Assembly: GCA_002508545.1 (NCBI GenBank)
Contig: DAVH01000018.1
Coordinates: 5,814 to 18,923 of the forward strand
From: Methanomassiliicoccus sp. UBA6
GTDB taxonomy: Archaea; Thermoplasmatota; Thermoplasmata; Methanomassiliicoccales; Methanomassiliicoccaceae
DNA length: 13,110 nt
Direction: 5' to 3'
Within the stretch, counting starts at the first letter, position 1. Each line of letters starts with the position of its first letter. Below are positions 1 through 5,310 of the stretch, in pieces. Under the pieces are notes generated by a model that did no database searches, had not been told where the DNA came from, and was given only the letters and a program-made list of their open reading frames with translations. Both the position numbers and the translations under genes were made by a program.

Positions 1-461
1 GAGCCGATGCATCCCCGCCCCTTGTCCCAGGACATAGGGCACTTGCCGCAGATCACGTTGGTCTCGTCCAGGGGGATGGTGTCCCACTGCGTGAGGAGGT
101 TGTCCGGTCCGGCGTTCTTCATGGCCTCCTGGGCCTTCTCGGGGGACATCTTCGCCAGAACCACCCAGCCGGTGTACACCTTCTTGGCGACCGGCCTCAG
201 CTTGGCCGCGTCCTCCTCCTTCTTCACCTTTTCCAGGAGGAAGGACTCCCTGTCCTCGTCCAAGCGGTTCCTCTTGAGGAAGCCTTCCCAGTCCGAGGCG
301 AACACCTTCTTGGCGTCCTCCATCATGACCGTCTCGTCATAATCGGCGCAGGCCTCCAGGCCCTGCACGGAGGCCAGCCGGGCCTTGATGATCGTCTCCT
401 TGTCCTTCTTGCACAGCGATTCCACGCTGTCCAGTTCACAGATGGCCATGCTGATTCCCAT
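1..461 (-). CDS. Conserved-looking protein of unknown function with a Cys cluster, 3' end outside the window
   Basis: An open frame of 153 codons runs off the left edge, so the C-terminus is missing. I do not recognise the family. The visible part is hydrophilic and rich in Lys, Glu and Asp, with no signal peptide or membrane helix. A mostly helical charged stretch (about residues 45-115) is followed by three cysteines in CGKCPMSWDKGRGCIG (C138, C141, C151). These could be part of a metal or Fe-S site whose last ligand lies beyond the window. The start is taken as ATG at 461; a second in-frame ATG at 449 is equally possible, since no strong ribosome site precedes either. It has its own promoter upstream and is separated from the membrane operon by a terminator-like element. 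Codon use matches its neighbours, and a TATA-like box lies at a sensible distance, so I take it as a real gene. Confidence 0.75.
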   Translation of the reverse strand, partial: MGISMAICELDSVESLCKKDKETIIKARLASVQGLEACADYDETVMMEDAKKVFASDWEGFLKRNRLDEDRESFLLEKVKKEEDAAKLRPVAKKVYTGWVVLAKMSPEKAQEAMKNAGPDNLLTQWDTIPLDETNVICGKCPMSWDKGRGCIG

Positions 462-485
462 ATGAGTGCACCGTAGTTGGGCGTC

Positions 486-507
486 TAGCTCTAGTGAGCT
501 ATTAAAG
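486..507 (-). promoter_or_regulatory. Promoter with overlapping inverted repeat for the minus-strand gene starting at 461
   Basis: Read on the minus strand, CTTTAATAG (507-499) resembles an archaeal TATA box about 40 bases before the ATG at 461, which would put transcription start near 475. A perfect inverted repeat, TAGCTC-TAGT-GAGCTA (486-501), overlaps its downstream edge and lies between the box and the predicted start point, a common place for a repressor operator. Operator function is inference. Confidence 0.4.
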
Positions 508-528
508 ACTTATGACCTATCTATTGAT

Positions 529-557
529 GAAAAAGAGGAAGGGCGGCGCTACGCCGC
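529..557 (-). terminator. Hairpin plus T-rich terminator after the membrane operon
   Basis: A perfect six-base stem GCGGCG/CGCCGC with loop CTA (543-557) surrounds the stop codon at 549-551. On the minus strand it is followed by a pyrimidine tract (541-529) that includes five consecutive T. Archaeal termination depends mainly on such T-tracts; the hairpin may or may not contribute. Confidence 0.5.
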
Positions 558-1055
558 GCCGTTGACCGGAGGGGCGGCCGTGGTCTCCATCGAGGCCAGC
601 CATTCGGGCCGGTAGGAGATCATCTCCACCAGATAGTAGACGCCGCCCAGCACCGCCCCCAGGATGAACAGCAGGACCAGCCCGAGGAACGAGATGGAGA
701 AGCCGAACCCCTCGAGCTCCAGGGAGATGTTGCCGGCCATCATCACGGTCCAGATCCACACGCACACCAGGGCGGTGATCGCCGCGGCGAACGCGAAGCG
801 CGAGACCGATCCCTTGGGGTAGAAGCCCCGGAAGAAGGCGAGGGCGGTGATGGGAACGCCCAGCACCAGCACGAAGAACTTGATCCTCTCCAGGTCGATC
901 TGGTCGGTGATCATCGATGCCCCCTCGACCCTAGCGAGCATGGTGGTCAGCGCCGTGAGTATCAGGATAGGGACGAGAAGGTACTTCGCCGCGGCGAAGA
1001 CCAAGGCCACGATACCCTTCCCCACGTTGCCTACCTTAGGCGAGAAATCGTTCAT
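549..1055 (-). CDS. Four-helix integral membrane protein of unknown function
   Basis: 168 residues. Four hydrophobic segments are evident at about 17-40, 57-76, 85-107 and 121-146, with short loops and a small Ala/Pro-rich tail. I see no catalytic motif and cannot name a family. The start is ATG at 1055, which overlaps the stop of the upstream gene (1052-1054) in an ATGA, so the two are very likely translated in tandem from one transcript. The upstream partner is a one-pass protein with a large outside domain, and a membrane complex of the two is a reasonable inference from the overlap. The open frame continues upstream to 1406, but that extension lies inside the partner gene, reads as Arg/Gly/His-rich noise and is not coding. 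Confidence 0.8.
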   Translation of the reverse strand: MNDFSPKVGNVGKGIVALVFAAAKYLLVPILILTALTTMLARVEGASMITDQIDLERIKFFVLVLGVPITALAFFRGFYPKGSVSRFAFAAAITALVCVWIWTVMMAGNISLELEGFGFSISFLGLVLLFILGAVLGGVYYLVEMISYRPEWLASMETTAAPPVNGAA

Positions 1056-1927
1056 GCCGAACCTCCCGTCTCTATCACTCTGTCCATATGCATGGTCGCC
1101 CCCATCAGCGAGAGGTCCGCGCCTAGGATAAGGGTCTCGGGATGGGCCTGGAGCCAGAGGAAGGTCTCCTGAGGTATGACGAACCGCAGCTCCCCGTCGT
1201 TCGAGCCGCCGATGGTCATGCTCTCCGATGCCGTGCCCAGGACCGCCGTGGAGTTGGCTATCCGCGCCTGGACGCTCATCGACTTCCCGTGGATGATCTC
1301 GGACGCTTCGAAGTGGTAGGGGATCAGCAGGTCCACGTTGGTGCCGTTGCTCACCCATTGGATGTTGGTGACATCGATATCGGCGCGGCTGACCATGGGC
1401 TCCCATGTCATCTCCTGATCGGCGCTGATGGATGCCTTGACCAGTCCGAGAGAGTACCCGGCCTCGACCCCGACCTCGAGGTCCAGGACGGTCGCGTTGA
1501 ACACCAGGCTCCTGAGGTCCGCATCGTCCAGGTCGTCAAGGTCCACCACTATGGACAGGTCCAAGCGCCCCTTCTGACCGGCGAGGACGTCGACCGGGAC
1601 CGAGGACTGCTCGGTGAGGACGGTGGTCCCGTCCGCTATCTTGAACTTGACGGTCAGGCCCTGAATGTCGAAGTAGCCGCCGTTGGTAATGTCGACAGGC
1701 ACGGTCAATATCACCCGGTTGCCGTCCACGGTCGGTTCGCCGGTCCCCTCGTCGGGAAAGGAGACCTCCAGCATACCGGTGGCGAGCGGCAGGAGGCTCA
1801 TCACGATGATCGCGGCGATCACAAGGTGCACCGCGACGATCGACAGCCTGACTCCCAGTAGGCCCCAGCGCATGGACGGGAATCGAGACACATGGTTTAT
1901 GACCTTTGCCGCCCGAGGTTCAGCCAC
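1052..1927 (-). CDS. One-pass membrane-anchored protein with two LEA14-like beta domains
   Basis: 291 residues. A single hydrophobic helix at about 24-50 is followed by a beta-strand-rich region with no further helices, so most of the protein should lie outside the cell. The region shows two similar units, about 70-155 and 195-280. Each begins with a strand around a VPVDI or LIPYHF motif, followed by a Lys/Gln-rich strand, a Thr/Ser-rich hairpin and a strand ending in LDLEV or GADLSL. This resembles the LEA14/WHy fold found in many archaeal membrane-anchored proteins; the assignment is by pattern only. The frame opens with GTG at 1927; the first in-frame ATG is codon 19, and using it would remove the basic N-terminus. 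It is the first gene of an operon with the four-helix gene through an ATGA overlap. Its leader holds a strong hairpin (1939-1953). Confidence 0.75.
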   Translation of the reverse strand: MAEPRAAKVINHVSRFPSMRWGLLGVRLSIVAVHLVIAAIIVMSLLPLATGMLEVSFPDEGTGEPTVDGNRVILTVPVDITNGGYFDIQGLTVKFKIADGTTVLTEQSSVPVDVLAGQKGRLDLSIVVDLDDLDDADLRSLVFNATVLDLEVGVEAGYSLGLVKASISADQEMTWEPMVSRADIDVTNIQWVSNGTNVDLLIPYHFEASEIIHGKSMSVQARIANSTAVLGTASESMTIGGSNDGELRFVIPQETFLWLQAHPETLILGADLSLMGATMHMDRVIETGGSA

Positions 1928-1938
1928 CGAGAATCAAC

Positions 1939-1953
1939 GGGGCCGCTGGCCCC
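1939..1953 (-). promoter_or_regulatory. Perfect hairpin in the leader of the LEA14-like membrane gene
   Basis: GGGGCC-GCT-GGCCCC is a perfect six-base inverted repeat with a three-base loop, ending 11 bases before the GTG start at 1927. If transcription starts near 1957, as the TATA-like box suggests, the hairpin would fill most of the short leader and could affect translation. Function is inference. Confidence 0.35.
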
Positions 1954-1977
1954 TAGCATCTGGCAACGCTCCCAGCA

Positions 1978-2001
1978 TCATTAAATCCTCGGGCATAAAT
2001 T
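1978..2001. promoter_or_regulatory. Divergent promoter region for the membrane operon and the zinc ribbon gene
   Basis: Two AT-rich boxes sit in this GC-rich spacer. On the minus strand ATTTAATGA (1986-1978) would start transcription near 1957 for the operon beginning at 1927. On the plus strand CATAAATT (1994-2001) lies about 22 bases before the ATG at 2019, so that mRNA should be nearly leaderless. Confidence 0.5.
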
Positions 2002-2018
2002 AGGGACGGGGGCATAAT

Positions 2019-2303
2019 ATGGATACGGATGTCGTGGAGATCGAATGTCCAGTGTGTGACCGCAAGGTCAGGGCGGACGCGCCTCACTGCCCGCACTGCG
2101 GGGCGGAGTACGACATGTCCGGGGTAGAGGAGCTCGAGAAGATCGCCCATGAACTTACGGCCCGCCCGGCACCGGCACGCCCGGTCGCTGCGGAGCATCC
2201 TGTGGAGGCCGCCCCGGCAAGGGCGGTCGAGGTCGGCGCCCGTCCCGACGAGGAGAAGGGCGGCAAGGGCATCTTGGGCAAGCTGTTCAGGAAGTGGCGC
2301 TAG
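2019..2303 (+). CDS. Small zinc ribbon protein with a basic C-terminal tail
   Basis: 94 residues. The N-terminus carries a classic double CxxC knuckle (C10, C13, C24, C27: ECPVCDRK then HCPHCGAEY), expected to bind one zinc ion. The middle (about 45-80) is a low-complexity Ala/Pro/Glu linker. The last residues, GKGILGKLFRKWR, form a short basic and hydrophobic segment that could be an amphipathic helix binding a membrane, nucleic acid or a partner protein. Zinc ribbons of this kind are widespread in archaea and are seldom assignable to one job. The ATG at 2019 follows a TATA-like box at 1994-2001, consistent with a nearly leaderless message. It is followed after 42 bases by the PUA-domain gene, which has its own promoter-like box. 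Confidence 0.85.
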   Translation: MDTDVVEIECPVCDRKVRADAPHCPHCGAEYDMSGVEELEKIAHELTARPAPARPVAAEHPVEAAPARAVEVGARPDEEKGGKGILGKLFRKWR

Positions 2304-2308
2304 GCTCG

Positions 2309-2320
2309 AAAAGATATTTA
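2309..2320 (+). promoter_or_regulatory. TATA-like box and ribosome site for the PUA-domain gene
   Basis: AAAAGATATTTA ends 25 bases before the ATG at 2346. A GGAG ribosome site at 2337-2340 lies five bases before the ATG. Because the box is so close, the transcript may begin around the GGAG, so one of the two signals may be fortuitous. Confidence 0.45.
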
Positions 2321-2345
2321 CTTCGGTCCGAGGATTGGAGCCCCG

Positions 2346-2843
2346 ATGAGCGAGATACGGATCAGGAAGCGCCACCGGCTCAGGGAGAAAGAGATCAAGG
2401 CCCTTGACGAGGAGATACGCTCCCGGCTCGGGGTCGAGGCGTTCAGGCCGGGTGAGCCGGTCGACCGGGGCGAGAGCACCGACTACGACGTGCTCTTCAT
2501 CGGCAACCAGGTCCAGGGAATCGTGTACAAGGGGATGGCATTCCTGACCGTCAGGGGCCTGCTGAAGAACCCCGCGAGCAAGGCGTTCGTGACCGTGGAC
2601 ATGGGCGCGGTGCCGTTCGTCACCAAGGGAGCGGACGTCATGGGGCCGGGCATCGTGGACGCCGATCCCGCCATCCAGCCCGGCGATCTCGTGTGGGTCA
2701 GGGATGTCAAGAACGGCCGCCCGCTGATGATAGGGGAAGCGCTGATCTCCGGGGAGCAGATGAAGACCAAGTCCCCCGGAAAGGCGATCAAGAGCATCCA
2801 CTTCGTCGCCGACAAGCTGTGGAAGGTGGACGAGGACAGCTGA
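2346..2843 (+). CDS. Archaeal PUA-domain RNA-binding protein, MCT-1-like
   Basis: 165 residues, close to the usual length of the archaeal PUA-domain proteins related to eukaryotic MCT-1 and the N-terminal part of eIF2D. A basic helical N-terminus (IRIRKRHRLREKEIKAL) and a pre-PUA region to about residue 75 are followed by a PUA fold at about 77-155. That fold contains VTVDMGAVPFVTKGADVMGPGI, here residues 82-103, then the QPGDLVWVRD strand and an IGEAL strand before KAIKSIHFVADKLW. PUA domains bind structured RNA; in eukaryotes the MCT-1 relatives act with DENR in ribosome recycling and re-initiation. The archaeal role is not established, so the functional statement is by family only. The start is fixed by ATG with GGAG five bases upstream. 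A hairpin follows the stop. Confidence 0.9.
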   Translation: MSEIRIRKRHRLREKEIKALDEEIRSRLGVEAFRPGEPVDRGESTDYDVLFIGNQVQGIVYKGMAFLTVRGLLKNPASKAFVTVDMGAVPFVTKGADVMGPGIVDADPAIQPGDLVWVRDVKNGRPLMIGEALISGEQMKTKSPGKAIKSIHFVADKLWKVDEDS

Positions 2844-2847
2844 AGGG

Positions 2848-2866
2848 CGCACCCGAAGGGGGTGCG
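2848..2866 (+). terminator. Intergenic hairpin after the PUA-domain gene
   Basis: CGCACCC-GAAGG-GGGTGCG is a perfect seven-base stem immediately after the stop codon at 2841-2843. No long T-run follows, only an AT-rich stretch (2871-2920), so it may mark the transcript end or protect the 3' end rather than terminate. Confidence 0.4.
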
Positions 2867-2902
2867 AGCCTAACAAATCTTAGAAATTTAGAATAATAAG
2901 GG

Positions 2903-2940
2903 AAAAATAATATCATCTTATTGCCGTTCCCCTGGCGGGG
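2903..2940 (+). promoter_or_regulatory. Promoter and ribosome site for the zinc ribbon membrane protein
   Basis: AAAAATAATA (2903-2912) is a good TATA box, predicting a transcript start near 2934. GGGG at 2937-2940 lies seven bases before the ATG at 2948. This supports ATG 2948 over the in-frame TTG at 2921, which would lie upstream of the predicted transcript start. Confidence 0.5.
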
Positions 2941-2947
2941 AATTGAG

Positions 2948-4417
2948 ATGGCATTCTGCACCAGATGCGGGTCACGGGTCAACGATGAGGCTCGGTTCTG
3001 CCCTCAGTGCGGGCAATCGAGGGGTCCAGCGGCCGTTGCCCAAACACCGGTCCCTGTGGGCTCTGCGCCGAAAGCGAGAAAGATCGCCGTACCTTCCGTG
3101 CCCGAGGAATCGCCTGAGGACCGCCGCAGGCGATGCGAGCGCACGTTTCCGATCCTTCACGCCAACAAGAAGATTGACGGGCAGCTCTCGTACATCGTCT
3201 GGATGATGAGGCTCCTGTTCGCCTTCATCGTCGCGATGGTCGCCTGGAAGCCCCACATGGTCTCCATGGACATCAGTGGGCCCATGGTCCTGTTCATGCT
3301 GTTCTTCTCCATCGGCTCGGCCGAATTCATCTATTGGCGCGGCAAGAAGATGGCGGGCGAGGCCCGGCTGCATCCTGCCGGCATAACGCTGAGTCCGATA
3401 AGGCTATACGGCGGGCTGTACACGATAAAGGAGCGCGACATACCAAGGGAAGAGATCGCACGAGTGGAGGTCGCGCGGAGCAAGGATGTCCACCCCGCAG
3501 TGCTGGCCTCCCAGCCGAGCGGAGCCCCGGTGTCGCTGGTGTTACACCTCAGCAACGGCAGGCTGCTCACGCTCCACAAGCGCTCTCCCAGCGAGGTGAT
3601 GGCGGCGGCGGAGTACGCCGAGGTCATATGGGACGTCGCCAGGGAGGACGATGCTCGCAGGACGCCGGCCAAGCCCGGGGACGTTTACAGGGAGTTCGTG
3701 AACGACCATCGCAGCAGCGATTTCAAGATTACCGGGACCATGCTGGGCGGGGGCGCCGCCTTCTTCATCGGCTTGGGCGTGTGGGAAGCGCTCGACGGCA
3801 TCGGAAGGGCCGAGATATTCATCGACCTCCTGGTCCTGGGAATGGCTGCGTTCATGCTGCTCGGGATCAAGCTGGTCTATGATCGGTCGTATGCCATCAG
3901 GTCGGTGAGGGTCGAGCGTGATGGCATTGCCCTCGTCCTCAGGAAGAAGACCAGGTTCGTGCCCTATGACAGCATTAGGGCGCTGAGGATCATGGGAGGG
4001 AATGAGGTCTCCCGAGAGAAGGAACGCGTGGCCATGGTGCAGATATCCAACCGCCGCGTCTATCTGATCAAGAAGGAGATCGCTCTGGCCATCGAGCAGG
4101 CGTACCGGGAGAGGACCGGGAGGGAAGTACCCGACCCGACCACCGTCGTCCCGAAGAAGGGAGCGATATCCCAGGCCGACGCGAACGTGCTGAAGTACGA
4201 GAACCCGACTCTCTACAGGAAGAACCTGATCATTGCGGCCGCGCTCATGGCCAATGGGTTCTTCCTCTTCATGAACGTGGTGATCCGCAGCCCCCTCCTC
4301 ATCATGGTGGGCGCCGTCCTTCTCGTCATCCTCATGTTCTTCCGGCTCCAGATCAGCAAGGAGATGAGGGAGTACCTCGACCGGCGCGTGAAGGAGGCCG
4401 ACCGGCCGGGCGCGTGA
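2948..4417 (+). CDS. Six-helix membrane protein with N-terminal zinc ribbon and two PH-like domains
   Basis: 489 residues from ATG 2948 (an in-frame TTG at 2921 would add nine). The N-terminus is a zinc ribbon with C4, C7, C18 and C21, followed by a Pro/Ala linker. Hydrophobic segments occur in three pairs: about 80-100 and 111-130, 261-282 and 288-310, 427-447 and 450-467. The two soluble parts between the pairs (about 139-230 and 317-390) look alike. Each opens with a strand set (LHPAGITLSP, VERDGIALVL), then an acidic or basic IP/VPYDSI turn and a strand run, and ends in a helix (EVMAAAEYAEVI, EIALAIEQAYRE). This matches the general layout of bacterial PH-like (bPH/YdbT-type) domains, assigned by pattern only. 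The protein therefore appears to be an internally repeated hairpin/PH module. No enzymatic motif is visible. The next gene starts four bases after the stop. Confidence 0.8.
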   Translation: MAFCTRCGSRVNDEARFCPQCGQSRGPAAVAQTPVPVGSAPKARKIAVPSVPEESPEDRRRRCERTFPILHANKKIDGQLSYIVWMMRLLFAFIVAMVAWKPHMVSMDISGPMVLFMLFFSIGSAEFIYWRGKKMAGEARLHPAGITLSPIRLYGGLYTIKERDIPREEIARVEVARSKDVHPAVLASQPSGAPVSLVLHLSNGRLLTLHKRSPSEVMAAAEYAEVIWDVAREDDARRTPAKPGDVYREFVNDHRSSDFKITGTMLGGGAAFFIGLGVWEALDGIGRAEIFIDLLVLGMAAFMLLGIKLVYDRSYAIRSVRVERDGIALVLRKKTRFVPYDSIRALRIMGGNEVSREKERVAMVQISNRRVYLIKKEIALAIEQAYRERTGREVPDPTTVVPKKGAISQADANVLKYENPTLYRKNLIIAAALMANGFFLFMNVVIRSPLLIMVGAVLLVILMFFRLQISKEMREYLDRRVKEADRPGA

Positions 4418-4421
4418 GGAG

Positions 4422-4706
4422 ATGGCGAGCCTCCGCTGGAAGAGAAGGGCGAGCAGGAGCGATCTGGCCAGGATATCAGCCCTGCTCTTCATGCTCTCCT
4501 GCATCGCCTGGATATTCTCCATCATGGTGCTGCGGAGCATCGACCTCTTCATCTTCTTCGGCCTGCTGTCCATAGAGCACATGGTCGTTTCCGGCATCTT
4601 CGCCGTGACCGGGGACCTGTTCGATTTCTCCGGCTCCTCCGGGGAGCCCAAGGGCTGGATATCGTCCATCTATCTCGAGGGCGGACCCCGGGAGCGCAGG
4701 CCGTGA
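4422..4706 (+). CDS. Small two-helix membrane protein
   Basis: 94 residues with a basic N-terminus (SLRWKRRASRSD) and two hydrophobic segments at about 16-37 and 40-62, then a short polar tail ending in GGPRERRP. I do not recognise a family. It begins four bases after the stop of the six-helix gene. The likely ribosome site GAGGAG directly abuts the ATG, unusually close, so translation is probably coupled to the upstream gene. The helical hairpin resembles the hairpins of the upstream protein in size, and the two are likely one operon and perhaps one complex; that is inference from spacing. The product is short, but its codon use and position argue for a real gene. Confidence 0.65.
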   Translation: MASLRWKRRASRSDLARISALLFMLSCIAWIFSIMVLRSIDLFIFFGLLSIEHMVVSGIFAVTGDLFDFSGSSGEPKGWISSIYLEGGPRERRP

Positions 4707-4803
4707 CCTCAGGCCTCGAACACGTCCCCGGGGCAATCGACCTCGCTCAGGGAGTGAAAATTCATCTGGGACGGCTCAAATATTCATCATGTAGTATGTA
4801 AAA

Positions 4804-4813
4804 GCTAAATATT
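4804..4813 (+). promoter_or_regulatory. TATA-like box for sepF
   Basis: GCTAAATATT is the best box in the AT-rich spacer (4707-4844), about 36 bases before the ATG at 4845, predicting a short leader. A weaker ATAA at 4822-4825 would give a leaderless message. No clear ribosome site precedes the ATG. The left part of this spacer holds an 18-codon minus-strand frame discussed under findings. Confidence 0.4.
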
Positions 4814-4844
4814 GCAGACCGCATAACCGCGGAACAGGGATGCC

Positions 4845-5228
4845 ATGGCACTACTCAGCAGGAAGCCTTTTAGCAAGAACAGGGAAGAGATACCAGCCGT
4901 TGAGACGGACCAGTACATAGACCTCGGGGCCATGTACTTCGAGGAGGAGGCCTCCACCGGCGGGAAGGGAATGGTCAAGCTGGCCGAGATCTACCGCTAC
5001 GAGGACCTTTCTGACCTCACCCAGCCGGTTTATGACGGCAACGTTCTGATCCTTGACTACTCCAACATCGCGAACGACACCGACACCCTCAAGAGGATCA
5101 CCAGCGAGCTCAAGGCTGTCGCCAGGGACAACAGCGGCGATGTCGCGGCCATCGGGCACGACCTGATCGTGGTCACTCCCAGGGGACTGAAGATCGACCG
5201 CAACAAGATCAGGGGCGGCTTCCGGTAG
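4845..5228 (+). CDS. sepF: Cell division protein SepF, archaeal type
   Basis: 127 residues. The short N-terminal segment MALLSRKPF is the kind of amphipathic membrane-targeting sequence found at the start of SepF. An acidic linker with YIDLGAMYFEEE leads into the SepF fold at about 43-127: MVKLAEIYRYEDL, then VYDGNVLILDYSNI with the following helix TLKRITSELKAVA, then GDVAAIGHDLIVVTPRG and a C-terminal KIDRNKIRGGF. SepF is the membrane anchor of FtsZ in most FtsZ-bearing archaea and acts at the division plane. FtsZ is not in the window. The length is typical. It has its own promoter and is followed by a hairpin, so it appears to be a single-gene unit between membrane-protein genes and the HD hydrolase. 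Confidence 0.92.
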   Translation: MALLSRKPFSKNREEIPAVETDQYIDLGAMYFEEEASTGGKGMVKLAEIYRYEDLSDLTQPVYDGNVLILDYSNIANDTDTLKRITSELKAVARDNSGDVAAIGHDLIVVTPRGLKIDRNKIRGGFR

Positions 5229-5259
5229 GCCGTCCAACTTCTTCCGAAGGAAACACCCC

Positions 5260-5277
5260 GGCCCTGCCAGCAGGGCC
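5260..5277 (+). terminator. Intergenic hairpin after sepF
   Basis: GGCCCTG-CCAG-CAGGGCC gives a perfect seven-base stem (eight if the loop closes further) 32 bases after the sepF stop. It lies directly before the TATA-like box of the HD-domain gene. No T-run follows at once, so a role in termination is only likely. Confidence 0.4.
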
Positions 5278-5281
5278 AACC

Positions 5282-5290
5282 ATTATTATC
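5282..5290 (+). promoter_or_regulatory. TATA-like box for the HD-domain gene
   Basis: ATTATTATC is centred 25 bases before the GTG at 5311, the spacing expected for a leaderless transcript starting at that codon. This is the main reason for choosing GTG 5311 over TTG 5302. Confidence 0.4.
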
Positions 5291-5310
5291 CTCTTGGCCG
5301 ATTGATAACC

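Noticed and set aside
7..342. A 111-codon plus-strand frame at the left edge
   Set aside because: The minus-strand frame is longer, charged and helical, with promoter signals; the plus-strand product is Ser/Leu/Phe-rich with no start signals.
1142..1861. A 239-codon plus-strand frame opposite the LEA14-like membrane gene
   Set aside because: Low-complexity Asp/His/Gly/Val composition and no promoter; the minus-strand gene has a membrane helix, repeated domains and an operon overlap.
3542..4669. A 375-codon minus-strand frame opposite the six-helix protein
   Set aside because: His/Asp/Glu-rich shadow covering two genes on the other strand; the plus-strand product has clear membrane helices and zinc cysteines.
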